64,000 bases of DNA from Aricia agestis (lineage: Eukaryota; Arthropoda; Insecta; Lepidoptera; Lycaenidae), in the NCBI RefSeq assembly GCF_905147365.1, contig NC_056425.1, positions 8,129,501 to 8,193,500 on the forward strand. Direction: 5' to 3'. Positions within the stretch are counted from its first letter, which is position 1; the number at the start of each line of letters is the position of its first letter. Of the stretch, positions 20,870-33,619 are shown in pieces. The notes beneath the pieces were generated by a model, which worked only from the letters and a program-made list of their open reading frames with translations, ran no database searches and was not told the DNA's origin. A program made the translations under genes and the position numbers.

Positions 20870-21374
20870 TTAAGGCGGGGATTAATCTCAATCAAAAACG
20901 ATAACCTTGCACACAACCAAAGACCAAGCGTATAAGCATCGCAATAAGATTCATTTTAGCTTAGCATAAAACTGTAACTACTCGGGCGGATCTTCTCTAT
21001 TTTTCATGTTTTTTTTTTAAATATCTTTGGAAATAAATATTAAGAAACAAAATTGTTTGGTTAAAGAAATTTTAATATAGATTTTCTAACAATTTATTGA
21101 AATAAAATGTATTATTATCCTTGTTAATAGTTAATACTTATATCCTAGTTAATACTTATATCCTAGTTAATATTTCGATGAAATAGATTTTTTTCGGAGG
21201 TGAGTTTGTAAATTAATTACAGCCAAAGTATTACGTTTTATTAAAATGTTTATGGTTTAAGGTATTTTAAATATTGTGCTTTATGTCTCATATTTTTTAA
21301 CACTTCGTTATTATATTGGAACTAGGTAAACCGGGAGTCACGGAATAACAAATTGGGGTTTATCCTCGCCTTAA
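20870..21374. mobile_element. TTAA-type non-autonomous transposon, copy 1
   Basis: Bounded by TTAA on both sides with inverted ends GGCGGGGATTAATC / GGTTTATCCTCGCC. The interior is AT-rich and non-coding. A near-identical element lies at 27157-27624. The TTAA duplication is the piggyBac signature, although the GGCGGGGAT terminus is not the usual CCC start. A short tandem TTAATACTTATATCCTAG is present here but not in copy 2. Confidence 0.75.
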
Positions 21375-23037
21375 GCGGTTTCTTCCAGATACTAATTATT
21401 ATTCCAGACACTACTATTTAGAGTTTTAGAGTCGTCTAGAGTCTATTTTTGCAAATAAAGATTATGATTATGATTAGAGTGCTGAATGCATTTAAGATAG
21501 AAAGACAAACAAACGGTTCATTACTATTAATCGCCGTGAATCTCGTATCGCCCAGAACTGATGGTACAATTACTATAAGTTATAACGCATCAGACCTTGA
21601 ATAATATGCAATATGACTTTCACTGTAGTTATCGCGTAAGTTTGCAGTGAATCTTCACCGCAAATGTCAAAAATAACCAATTGTGGTAATGATTGTCTTT
21701 CATATGCCAGGTGAAAAAGGACGACGCGGAATCATCGCCAAGTTAAAAGTTAGTTTTACTTGAATAAAAGACGAACTATAATGATTATGAAAAAACTGTT
21801 TTGAGCAAATTTAGGTTTTATCAATGCCTTTTTAGTTATTAAAAATATTAAAGAAAAGACAGCAAACTTCAAAGATCCAAGCAAAAATGTGTCTAAAACA
21901 AGGCTTGTTGTAAAAAAAGCTATCGAACATTTTTTCAGTAATCGTGTTATCGTCTTGAGCATTTAATCTTCATGAACTGAAGTTACTTGTGTCAAAAAAT
22001 CAGTTTTCTAGACCCTACAGATTTTGAGATCTAGGTTTAAGTATGTAGTCAAGTTAGGGTCAGGTGCGCTCTTAAAACTCGTAGTTGAGCCATCTGCCTA
22101 TGAATCAATTCACGTTATATTTTTTTATTGCTCTTATGCATCGATTCGTTTCGATGTATCAATATTTAAAACTTTCACTGCAACTTCTGAAATTCTTTCT
22201 TTATCATACTGCATACATAATGTATGAGATATGAAGCCTACGCGATACTATACATCTCATTTACATCGGTTGTGTGTTTATTGTTTTAGATACTATCATG
22301 TCACTCAATTACGAGTTACGACTGATCGATGTGAAGAAATGTGATTTTTCAAAGAAGCATTTCAAGGTATATCATACACAGGGAGTACACAAAGTGATAA
22401 TTAATTGTTACTTTAGGATGTGTAGTGTGGTTATAGAATAGAGTTGAAAGCGGCACTGAAAGAGTTACTTTTTTTCACTTATGTATCTATAATTTCAGAG
22501 CTGCTACTTTCACAATGAAGTCTATAATGTAAGGGAAACGTCATGTATATGACCTCACGCCTAAGTCTTGATTCATAGATTGATCATTTAACTTGGGTAA
22601 AAAATTAACGTTTTTTTAAATTATTGATTTACGCGGGTCATTAATAAACTCTGCTGGCCGCATGCGTCCCGCGGGCCGCAGGTTGAGCATAGCCGCATCA
22701 AATTAGTATGATCACTTTGTTCTGTTAAGCCCTGTATAGTTATACACTATACACTATAGGCTTAGGGTGATGCTTAGTTTGCAGTGAGAAATGATTGCAA
22801 ATGTTATAACTGTGTTATAAGTCTTACCTGTACTGTGCCTGTGCGATTGACTTTGTTAGGAGGGAACGCGGCTGCAGAAGAATTTAAATGAAGAAACTAT
22901 TGCCATCACATTTCACCCTGCGCCGGCACGTATATTGTGATAGAGACAGATACAGTAAATCGAGATAACGTAGTCCTCTGATTCTTCCTTCAAAATAGAG
23001 CCTATCTAATAATTATTTTTTAAATATCTTCAGGAGT

Positions 23038-23193
23038 CTATGCCTCTACGTTTTTATTTTATCGTAAAGGTCTTCCTTTGTTTTATGGTCGGTCAATTGG
23101 CGGGGTAGGGGGCATTCATTATTTCCGATATTTGAAGGGTCATATTTTTTTAATTATTAGTAAATTTAGAAAAAATCGAACGTAGAGGCATAG
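23038..23193. mobile_element. Short MITE with CTATGCCTCTACGTT ends
   Basis: CTATGCCTCTACGTT (23038-23052) and its exact inverse AACGTAGAGGCATAG (23179-23193) enclose about 125 bp of non-coding DNA. Confidence 0.7.
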
Positions 23194-24249
23194 CTTTAAC
23201 ATATCTAAATATTGTATAAAAATCGTTTGACTAGACGCATTCTCCAGGGAGTAAATTGGGGAATACGTTTGTATAGAAAAATAGTGCTAGCGTGCCCTCT
23301 TAATAATTATTATTATTATGAGCAGGCCAAGTAGACGATATTATAATATTAAGGCAATCTATTGGATCTTGCCACGCAGATTTTTTAAATTAATAATAAA
23401 TATTGCTAGCTCTCCCGACAAATTTTAAAACGTTATTGTCGTTTGTTAAATTGAGAAGTTCAACGTTTGAGAATAAAAAAATGTGTCAACGTTTTCTCCC
23501 AAATCAAGTAAATTAAATGCCTTTTCGGTTAGTAATATATCTTTGCCGTCAAAATCAAACGAGATAATATATTGAAAGTATCATTAAAATATCAATAGAG
23601 ATATCGTAAAGTGTTTGATGCGCGGTTAATTTGCTACGTCCTGTCACGAGACAACATAATATTATAATTTACATACAAATCGGTTTAGTCAGTGCTATAA
23701 ATGTTTATGCCTAGTTTTTTTTTTAATTAATAGGTACGGCCGGTATGCCTCACTTTTATAGAGAAAAATATAAATTAAACGTAGGTTAAAAGTTATTAGT
23801 TAAACGTTTCGATACTAATAGTTAAAAAGCTAAAGTGCCTGATAGACGTACGAACTTAAAGTACGCGGGTATTAAGTTCGCGACCTTACTCGGCTCGCGT
23901 CGGTGACACGCGAGAATCGCTCATACCGGATTACCGTGCCCCCAGGCTCGCGGCTCTTTGCTGACACACAGGCGATTAAGATCGTCGAGCCATAAGTCCG
24001 CGTACTTACTCGCACGTCTGTCACCCCCTTAAAAGCTTCAAATTTTAGATGATATCCATACTTATTTATAAATTCATAGGTGTGTCTGTCAATTACCTGT
24101 TATCACTTAAATTGCTTTACCGATTTGATGAAATTTGATAAATTGACTTTAAGTGCCGGAAAAGGAGTTACGTAGTTTTTATCTGGAAAAATGTACGGTA
24201 CCATAACCCATTTTTTTGTTACACAGATATCATCTTATTAAATACTAAT

Positions 24250-24455
24250 TACCAGATGTCGCCCGCAACTCCGTTGCGCCAAAATTCGTTTATCGCGCGG
24301 GAACCGTACATTTTTCCGCGATAAAAAGTATCCTATGTCCTTTCCTTTCTCCATAGCAAATTTCAGCAAAATCGGTTTAGGGGTTTGGGCGTGAAGAGGT
24401 AACACACAGACAGACACACTTTAATATTAAGTATGGATATGGATATTAGTATGGA
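24250..24455 (+). repeat. Dispersed repeat B, copy 3
   Basis: CCAGATGTCGCCCGCAACTC through CAAAATCGGTTTAGGGGTTT to AATATTAAGTATGGAT; nearly full length. Confidence 0.75.
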
Positions 24456-24725
24456 CTAGAAATAATTTACATGACAAAACAACATTTGCCGGGTCAGCAA
24501 TTATATTTTATGTACTACACTTATATAACAATAACTCGCGTGACGTCTCGGCATTCGAAACGAAAGGAACTAGCATTCTGCTTCATAATTAAACAATCGG
24601 AAATCGGCGTTCCGACGAGTACACGGTATGAAAATTACTATGCTAGGGCGAGGAAAATTCTGTTAGGAAAAAACATGAACATCTTACAATACAGCATTAT
24701 AGCATTGTATTAACATACCTCAGAC

Positions 24726-25316
24726 CTACGAATAATAAAAACTAAGGAAACGTAACTCCCATACTATTACCGTTTAAAATTTGGCTCCTGTAGAACTGTC
24801 ATGTAACGTCAGCCTGATACCGCTCAAGGCCACCTAAAAATTGCAAAATATGTATTGAAAATGTGTACCCAGGGCACAATGGACATAACTACCAGTAGTT
24901 CGACTGCAAAGAAACGGACAGGTTTCAATATCTGTCAAATTCGTCGGGTTTCACTAGGATTATGAACGGTATATGCCTCGCGCTGGCTGATATAATTTAT
25001 TTTTAAATATTTAAAATAAAGATTTCAAAATTGGATTCTGACAATTTTAATCACATGTGCCAAAACACAAACAACAATACGACCAAAGAGGAACACGTCC
25101 AGCGAATATGTCACAGTTTTAAATTCGTAGGTAACAAGTTAACAACCCTAGCGACGATTTTCGTCATAATACGTCAAATTTAAAAATTTCAACATCAGTT
25201 CTAAGTCGGCATACTCTATAATTCTGTCTACTCTGCCTAGGGTACACATTTTTGACAAGTATTATAGAACATGTTTCTTGACGGAGTTACTTTTCCTTAG
25301 TTTTTATTATTCGTAG
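24726..25316. mobile_element. 591-bp element with 8-bp duplication CCTCAGAC
   Basis: Ends CTACGAATAATAAAAACTAA and inverse (TTAGTTTTTATTATTCGTAG) extend as imperfect arms of over 40 bp; GTGTACCC near the left pairs with GGGTACAC near the right. Flanked by perfect CCTCAGAC at 24718-24725 and 25317-25324. The 8-bp duplication suggests hAT or P type. A related inverted segment is at 32498-32720. Confidence 0.8.
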
Positions 25317-25334
25317 CCTCAGACCCATACTATA

Positions 25335-25772
25335 CTTACTACTATTATAAATGCAAAATGTCTCTGTTTGTCTGTCTGTTGTCTGTCTGTTTCCTCTTCA
25401 CAATCACGCCCATTCCGCTGAACCGATTTTGCTGAAATTTGGTATGGAGATACTTTGAGTCCCGGGATAGGAAATAGGAGACTTTTCATCATGAAAAACT
25501 TTGCAGTACTCCGGCGATAAACGAATTTTTATTATCTTAGGCATAATGTTAAATATTTTTTAATTAATATTATGTTTGGTGCTTACTGAAAACCAGCGTT
25601 GCGAACTGTGTTTCGCCACATATGCTGAGTAGGCGCCGATTTGGTAAGACTTGTATTTGAAATGTTATTGATTATCTGTATTGTACATATTTTACTGTCT
25701 TACCAAATTAAGTTTCTTTCTTTCTTCTTTCTTTCAAATTTTGGTGCAACGGAATTGCGGGCGATACCTAGT
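25335..25772 (-). repeat. Dispersed repeat B, copy 4, interrupted
   Basis: The 5' part (TATAAATGCAAAATGTCTCT ... GGCGATAAACGAATTTT) and the 3' part (AAATTTTGGTGCAACGGAAT, GCGGGCGATACCTAGT) are separated by about 210 bp at 25520-25730 of unrelated sequence ending in CTTTCTTTCTTCTTTCTTTC. Confidence 0.6.
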
Positions 25773-26036
25773 AATAGGTACCACAGAATATATTATATTA
25801 GATGTACCAAGTGATACCTACATAATTTGTTTTACTAAAACGAACATTTGAAAGTAAACGTGTACTTTTTCCACCTGAGTATAAAAAAAAACCTAAATGG
25901 GTACAAAAATTATATAAGGAGATACTTACTAACAGGTACTAACATAATAACTATTTACTTTTAGTAAACCTGAGTGTTGAGTAATCCGTAGTATTTGGTA
26001 CTGTTATAGACGTAGCCCCATACACTCTTGCAGTGC

Positions 26037-26162
26037 CGAATTTATATTTTTTAAGAGTAGGCCACTTTTTTTCGCCGCCTCATGTACGACATCTGTCGGC
26101 CTCCTATGGACGTTGCTGCCCCTAGGTCACGGCCTATACTGCCTATTTAATACGAGGCTGCT
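26037..26162 (+). repeat. Dispersed repeat F, copy 2
   Basis: GAATTTATATTTTTTAAGAG ... ACGGCCTATACTGCCTATTT; matches the 19886 copy in order and orientation. Confidence 0.5.
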
Positions 26163-27156
26163 CTCTTTGCCAGAGTTCCAGGATACTACCTCTAAATAAG
26201 CTAGCTCTACGTTCTACAAGTGCAACTTTTCAACCGACTTAAAAAAAGGTGGTTATCAATTCGACGCGTATGTATGTATGTAATATTTCCAGAACTGTTC
26301 AGTTTTTGTATATTATATTAAGTGTTAACCTATAGCAGCTTCTGAACAAATGTGCCAAATTTCAAAAGTATGTATGTATGTATGTATGTTTTTATGTTTG
26401 TGCACGCATATCTCCGGAACTACAAGTCCGATTTAAGTGATTCTTTTTTGTTGTATTAGGTATTGTTCACCTTAGGGAATACTGCAAGTTTCATCAAAAT
26501 CGGTTCAGTAGTTTTTGAGATAGGGAATTTTAATTCTTAATTACATACAATTTGAAGTCGGTTTTATCTTTTTAATATTATGTTATATTTAGTTTTATGT
26601 TATTATTAATAACATAAAACTTTTAAAACAGGCTAATTTGCTTTATCAGACACTATAGTAAATTAAAATGTAGGTCGAAATATTCATTTCCGTCTAATCC
26701 CAGACTAGTGCCGCGAGTCTCACGAGATGGGTCCAGTCTCGCCGTGATCGTGGTGTGAAACGCTCATTAATATTCATATTTTATTCATAAAACACAATTC
26801 TTATACACTTATTGACGAGAAAATCAAATGAAAGAGAAAGCTGGCCTCATACCGTTTAATAAGAATTAAAACTGCTTAGAATGCTAAATTAATTCATAGC
26901 ATGACTTAAAATTGATTGAAGAATATATAAAATTAAACATTGATTAATTTTTATATTAAATGCTAGTAATCCTCTCATCTTTATTAATATTTATAATTTT
27001 ATTTATGTAACGATAGAAAATAATTTTAAGGCAAAGCTTTTCGTCCAACTACTCGTCCTACCTAGGACAAGTTTAAGTTAGACGATTCCCACCTGGGAAG
27101 ATTGTGAAAATCTTCTTTTTTTTATTTAAACGTATTATTGTAATAATATAAAGCTA

Positions 27157-27624
27157 TTAAGGCGGGGATTAATCTCAATCAAAAACGATAACCTTGCACA
27201 CAACCAAAGACCAAGCGTATACGCATCGCAATAAGATTCATTTTAGCTTAGCATAAAACTGTAGATTCTCGGGCGGATCTTCTCTATTTTTCACGTTTTT
27301 TTTTTAAATATCTTTGGAAATAAATATGAAGAAACAAAATTGTTCGGTTAAAGAATTTTTAATATAGATTTGCTAACAATTTATTCAAATAAAATGTACA
27401 ACTATCCTAGTTAAAACTTATATTTCGATGAAATAGAGTTTTTTCGGAGGTAAGTTTGTAAATTAATTACAGCCAAAGTATTACGTTTTATTAAAATGTT
27501 TATGGTTTAAGGTATTTTGAATATTGTGCTTTATATCTCATATTTTTTACCACTTCGTTATTATATTGGAACTAGGTAAACCGGGAGTCACGGAATAACA
27601 AATTGGGGTTTATCCTCGCCTTAA
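27157..27624. mobile_element. TTAA-type non-autonomous transposon, copy 2
   Basis: TTAA-bounded (27157-27160 and 27621-27624), same orientation as copy 1 and identical over long stretches. About 40 bp shorter because the tandem TATATCCTAGTTAATACT stretch is reduced. Confidence 0.8.
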
Positions 27625-28363
27625 CGCAAAGTTTTTGGCGTTTCGTCCAACAACTGGTCCTAGGTGGAAGACAATTCAATTTTCCTTTAGAAATTTCTTA
27701 TTTAAAACCTATTGAAACTAGTTTCAAACACGTAGAGCAAAACCACTTTGCTAATGGAACCCAGCAATCAATGTTTTTCATGCGACTTCTATAATTTCCA
27801 TTGAAAAACGAAGATTGTTGAGCACCATTGTTATGCATAGATTAAAATAAAATTTGAAATTACTAATCTAATCTCAAGTTGACCAATGATATAATAATTT
27901 ATTTTATTGAAATAAACAAGCAATTATATAAACGTGTAGAGTTATGTTAGGTATTCGTCTTTTCAGAAAGATTGTTAGCAATCATGGTTATATTAACATT
28001 CATTGCCAAAACAGGAACGGAACCTTAAAATGTCCACAAAAAAGATCATGAAGATAACTATTAAAACGATATAATATTACTGTCCGCTTTATCAAATTTA
28101 TTTTGATTTAAAATAAATAATGGCCAGCGTGAAAAGTAAACGACGTTGTTGCGTTAGCGAAAACACGTTGTTTATTAAATAAAAACCGTAATAATATATT
28201 TATTGACAGGTTCGGTCATAAATTTTGACTTAATCGGTTAACTGTTAGTGACATAAATCGATATTAAATTATTTAGATTCAATAAACACATATATTTATC
28301 CAGATGCAGGTCTACAAAATTTCAATGGATGGAATTAATTTCCGCGCTTTTGTCAGAGTATGC

Positions 28364-28417
28364 AAAATTTCGCTAACATTCTTAAACTTAATAGTTTAAG
28401 AATGTTAGCGAAATTTT
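28364..28417. repeat. Perfect 25-bp hairpin with 4-nt loop
   Basis: AAAATTTCGCTAACATTCTT... (28364-28388), loop TAAT, exact inverse 28393-28417. It abuts the left end of the inverted duplication at 28423-29480. Confidence 0.88.
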
Positions 28418-28422
28418 TTAAT

Positions 28423-29480
28423 CATAAAAATATTAGTCCATCCACTAAGCAAATTACTTTTTTAGGGTTCCGTACCCAAAGGGTAAAAACGGGACCCTAT
28501 TACTGAGACTACGATGTCTGTCCGTCTGTCTGTCTCCAGGCTGTAACTCAAGAACGGTAATTATAGATAGAGAGTTGAAATTTTCAGAGATTTCTGTTGC
28601 CGCTATAACAACTATTACTAAAAACATAATAAATTAAATATTAAATAATACAACAATCATGATTTTTTTGCTATTTTTTGCTCGATATAAATAACGGCAA
28701 TACATAGGCACTTCAATATTCAATAAAATATACTCAGTTTTATTTGTACTTGAATAATTTAACATAAAGTTTAATTAAATTAAATAATTAGGGGGGGTGC
28801 CATACAAAAACACAATTTTCAGCCTATTTTTGCTATATTGCATTGTGGTACCCTTCGTGCGCGAGTCCAACTCACACTTGGCCGTTTTTTATTATTTGTG
28901 AAACAAAATAAAGTTAGTATTTCGATGACTAGAAATTGCAAAAAATATATTTTATTTGAAATAAATACTAATACCTAATATTAGTAAAAAAATTAAATAA
29001 GTTCATGAAAAATGTTTCTATAATTATTAAATGAAATCGGCCAAGTGCGAGTCGGACTCGCGCACGAAGGGTTCCGTACCGTTATAGAGCAAAAGTAAGC
29101 CACAAATTGTGTTTTTTGTAGGAAGCCCCCCTCATTTTTTATTTTATTTTAATATAATTATTAATTATTAAAGTACACATATAATTGTTACCATTATTGA
29201 AATCGAGGAAAAGAAGCCAAAAAAATCACGTTTCTTGTATGGAACCCCCTTCATTATTAATTTTATTATGTTTTTAGTATTTGTTGTTAAAGCGGCAACA
29301 GAAATACACAATCTGTGAAAATTTCAGAAGTCTAGCTATAGCGGTTTTTGAGATACAGCCTGCTGACAGACAGACGGACAGACAGACAACGAAGTCTTAG
29401 TAATAGGGTCCCGTTTTTACCCTTTGGGTACGGAACCCTAAAAAAGTAATTTGCTTAGTGGATGGACTAATATTTTTATG
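28423..29480. repeat. Large inverted duplication built on two repeat-A copies
   Basis: The outer 82 nt (28423-28504: CATAAAAATATTAGTCCATC..., through CCACTAAGCAAATTACTT into repeat A) are repeated exactly inverted at the right end (to 29480). Further in, the arms are diverged copies of repeat A (28461-28891 minus, 29036-29446 plus). The outer roughly 40 nt are not part of repeat A in its other copies. Confidence 0.85.
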
Positions 29481-29744
29481 CGAATAAAAGTATGCGAAAA
29501 ATTTCCATAAGTGAAATCATATCGTACCATGTTTGACCTTCCGCCTTTTACTACTTGAAACCATCTCGGTAAAAAAAGTATTTTAAATTAAATACACAAA
29601 GAGATGATCGCAAGATACCCATCAATCAAAATCAACAACATAATGTATTAATGGTTTACGATCATATCTTAAAAACTTAAATAAATTATCATAAGGTTAT
29701 TTAAGTAGTTAGTAAAAAATATTTTTGAACACAATATGTGGTAT

Positions 29745-30060
29745 ACTAGCTGTCCCGGCAAACGTTTCTTTGCCATATAAAGTATTTCGCCCGTATTATT
29801 TTATTGAAGTGACTAAATAAGTATGTCACCATGGCAACGTCCATCGCTATCCCGTCGCACAAACAATGGTCGCCGTCAGTCTCGAGTTGTAATAATTTAC
29901 TATTATTTATTCAACAAATGCACTTATCAATATAAAAAGTACCCAGTAGCCGATTCTCAGACCCACTGAATATACATATCAAATTTGGTTAAAATCAGTA
30001 AAGACTAGTACGCGGCCTAACATTGTGACACGAGAATTTTATATATACGAATAATATTTT
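29745..30060 (+). repeat. RTE-tail-like repeat (ACTAGCTGTCCCGGCAAACG)
   Basis: Begins TACTAGCTGTCCCGGCAAAC; includes CATATCAAATTTGGTTAAAA and ends near TTATATATACGA. Related starts occur at 39290 (ACTAGCTGTTTGACCGAGCT) and 41628 (CACTAGCTGTCCCGGTAAAC). Confidence 0.5.
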
Positions 30061-30416
30061 GCCCTACTTTCTTTTACTACGAGAGTAATTTTTTTAGGTA
30101 GTCACAGTGTTTTGTTCTCAGTAAGTTTCCACTCGATGAAAACGAAACACAAAATATTATTCACTTTACTAATGTGAAAAACTTTAATATCTCCGCTTCT
30201 GTGCGTAGGCTAGTTATCAAAGTAACGACGCCATTATATTATTCTGTATATCAAGCAAATTATATGGAAATGATCAATCTAAACAACAGTTGTTTCGATC
30301 AAGACGTCGTGTTATCATTCGATCGTTTATAGATTGAGATTTCCAGACTAGAATGTGATATGTACAGTATGTAATGCCTCCTACACTAATTTCAGATAGG
30401 GCAGCGGATTAAAATT

Positions 30417-30646
30417 GGTACGGACTACGGAACCCTTCGTGCGCGAGTCCGACTCGCACTTGGCCGATTATTAGTATTTGTTGTTATAGCGGCAACAGAT
30501 ATACACAATCTGTGTAAAAATCATATGTCTAGCTATAGCGGTTCTTAAGAAGCAGCCAGACAGATTGACGGACGGACAGACGGACAGACAGACATCGAAG
30601 TCTTATTAATAGGGTCCCGTTTTTACCCTTTGGGTATGGAACCCTA
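30417..30646 (+). repeat. Dispersed repeat A with its head inverted
   Basis: 30428-30470 (ACGGAACCCTTCGTGCGCGA ... CACTTGGCCGATT) is the reverse complement of the family's 5' head, while 30471-30646 (TTGTTGTTATAGCGGCAACA ... TTGGGTATGGAACCCTA) is the 3' half in forward orientation. Confidence 0.75.
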
Positions 30647-31164
30647 AAATGGATACTAATAGTTTATAGAATGCATATTGCATACGTCTACATGCTAACT
30701 ACTACAACCAATGAGTTTCTAAAATACTAGAGTAGCAATGTCTTACAAAATATTCTCAGAAATGCGTAACCACTTTTTTGTTCAAAAGACAATGTCAAGT
30801 CATATATTCGTTATGTCATTATGTATGTGAGATATGCCTGCAGGCATCTTCGAAGTGGCAACGCGTTGCTACCGTAAACTTCCAATCTAGTCACGTTAGT
30901 AACATAGAATATCATTGACTACAACAATATTTCATTAGTATAACGGATGCCTGGCAAGGCTGGGATCAGAATCATGTATTGTAATGATGTTACAAACAAG
31001 CATTTCCTGACTCTGCCTGTAATAAGGCGCTGGTAATAAATATCGTACTAATTACGGAAAATACCAGTGCCTATAGTCTAGACAATACGACAAAAAGGCA
31101 AACTCCCGCGTGCTACGTAAAGTATAATTACATAATATGTGTATATTGTAAGTTATATTATATA

Positions 31165-31355
31165 GTAACGAGCTGTCTAGATGATGGTTTATTGCGCGGG
31201 AACCGTACATTTTTCCGGGATCAAAAGTAGCCTATGTCCTTTCCCGGGGCTCAAAGTATCTCCATACCAAGTTTCAGCAAAATCGGTTGAGCGGTTTGGG
31301 CGTGAAGAGGTAAAGACAGACACATTTTCGCATTTATAATATTAGTATGGATATA
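31165..31355 (+). repeat. Dispersed repeat B, copy 5
   Basis: GCTGTCTAGATGATGGTTTA, CGCGGGAACCGTACATTTTT, TCAGCAAAATCGGTTGAGCG to TTTATAATATTAGTATGGAT. Confidence 0.75.
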
Positions 31356-31549
31356 TGGATGAACTTTCTTGTGAGGTAAATTTTTCACGGCAGTTTCTTC
31401 TCCATTTTAAATTCTTAAGCATTGCTGCTTTTTATCTGCGTGCGAAGACATATCCTTCCAACCACTTTTCGACCTCAGTGAAGAGGTTTAATTAAACTAA
31501 AATACAGGAAAAACACTTGAGAGGTGTCAAGGGACACTCGGATGGAACG

Positions 31550-31679
31550 AAGTTGCTTTTTATGAGCGGGAGAGAGAGAGAGAAACACGCTTTTTGCTAA
31601 GTGTCGTTACAACTTTTGGTCTCAATTTTTTCCGTCTAGCCCCCTTTCGCAACTCGCGATAAGGAACTTCGTTCCAAAG
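31550..31679. mobile_element. Short MITE with TTGGAACGAAGTTCC-like ends
   Basis: Left GGAACGAAGTTGCTTTTTAT, right CGCGATAAGGAACTTCGTTC, inverted relative to each other. A related half-element is at 19563-19640 (GGAACGAAGTTCCTTATCGT). Confidence 0.55.
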
Positions 31680-32364
31680 ACTCTTTGTCTCTTTTTAAAA
31701 TAATAGATTAGATTTAAAAAAAAAGTTACGATAAGTGTGAAACAAAACTAATTTACAAACGCCGTACAACTTACAAGTTAAATGGTCCGTTAAATAAAAA
31801 TATAACAAAAAAATATTATTTAATAAACCCTTTTTTCCGCCTTATGCAAAGTGGTTAAAGATTTTTAATTGTTATGTGTGTATTTTAATGATATATTTAC
31901 ATAAATAAATACGAATATCTTAACCTAGATCATAAGTATTTTAATTATGAATTTACTCGGTTACGTAAAATAATAGTGTCAATGAAATGCGTAAGTTTTA
32001 CATATTATAATGCGTGAACTTTTGGTTCATTATTAAATAATAAATAAGTAAGTAATTATGTTAGTTAATATTGTCCTTATCTATAATAGTTATCAATACT
32101 ATTCCATTCAATGAATTAAAACATGTTTTAGGTTAATTTACTGTAATATTATTAATAATATCTTTGCATTGGTAATTCTAATTTAATAATAAAAGCTATA
32201 AGTATATGATAAAAATAATAAATAAGACTGCCTTTTTTCACTTTATGGTATCTATGGGCCTATGATGAATGATCTAGTCGTGGGTTGGAAATGATGGTAC
32301 ACATATAAATGCATCCATGCATGGGTATTCAACATTATGAGGGCGACATACAAGTATAATATTA

Positions 32365-32440
32365 TACAAGATGACCCCCGTAACTCCGTGCGTCAAAATT
32401 CCTTTATCGCGCGGGAACCATACACTTTTCTGGGATAAAA
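32365..32440 (+). repeat. Dispersed repeat B, 5' fragment
   Basis: AAGATGACCCCCGTAACTCC ... CGCGGGAACCATACACTTTT, then truncated where the 24726-type sequence begins. Confidence 0.5.
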
Positions 32441-33559
32441 ATAGTTTTCTCACCTCCGTGCGGAAAACGTCAACTTTCTTCCCGCTGCGCTTACCGATGT
32501 CAGAGTAGACAGAATGATAGAGTATGCCGACTTAGAACTGATGTTGAAATTTTTAAATTTGACGTATTATGACGAAAATCGTCGCTAAGAAGGTTGTTAG
32601 CTTGTTACCTACGAATTAAAAAATATGACATATTCGATGGATGTGTTCCTCTTTGGTCGTTTTGTTGTTTGTGTTTTGGCACATGCGATTAAAATTGTCA
32701 GAATCCAATGTTGAAATCTGAACCACTGGACCACGGAGGCGTTAAAGGCTCCCGATAATAGTTCCCGCTGCGCCTCTAGAGCACGATTCTAACAGTAAAA
32801 TAGATCTATACATTGCTTTAGGTAATATAATATCTAAAAAAGCAAGGGCGCAGTTGTAGAAGCTCGCACATGGCGCAAAAAAGACTGTTTACGGCACTGT
32901 CTGGTACATCGGAAACCAACTCTATGAGGGTTCAAAAAAACGACAAAACAATTCGAGAAAAGGTAGGTAGTGCCCTTGCGCTTCGCTTGGCTCCTCTCTA
33001 CAATAACAATAAGAAAATATCGCCAATGACTTAAAAGAGAGAAACCCTCCTTAAATTAACCTTTAGCAGTGCGCCTGCGCATGCGTGCCGTGTCGAAATT
33101 ATCCGTCATTTCGTTCCTATTTGTTAGAAAGGCGTTTGTTACACTCTAATTGTGTTTACCGACTATGAAGGAGGTTGCACATATTGTTTAGTTCACGCTG
33201 GGTGACATTGGCAATCAAATAAAGGGGTATTATTATTTTATGTGAGATGATTTTACGGTCCGAACATGGTAGTTTATATTTCATAGTTTGGTTTGACTCA
33301 ATTTATCATAATATAATATTGGAATTAGGAATAGAATGTAGCCAGGGCCCCCGCTACCATATGTGCAATGTGTGCAATGCACACGGGTGCCATCCTCTAG
33401 GGGAGCCAAATTGCCATCTTTAGGGGCGCCAAAACCAAGGTCCAAAAAAATTACCTAAAGGGGCGCCAAAATCCTTTTTTGCACACAGGCGCCAGTAGTC
33501 CTTACGGGGGCCCTGAATACGGGGGCCTATAATATGTCAGTCCAGGAATCAAAAGAACA

Positions 33560-33619
33560 AGATTTTTAAACCGCATAACCGCACCATAGCAGTGGTGCGG
33601 TTATGCGGTTTAAAAATCT
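33560..33619. repeat. Perfect 27-bp hairpin with 6-nt loop
   Basis: AGATTTTTAAACCGCATAAC... (33560-33586), loop TAGCAG, exact inverse 33593-33619. Confidence 0.9.
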
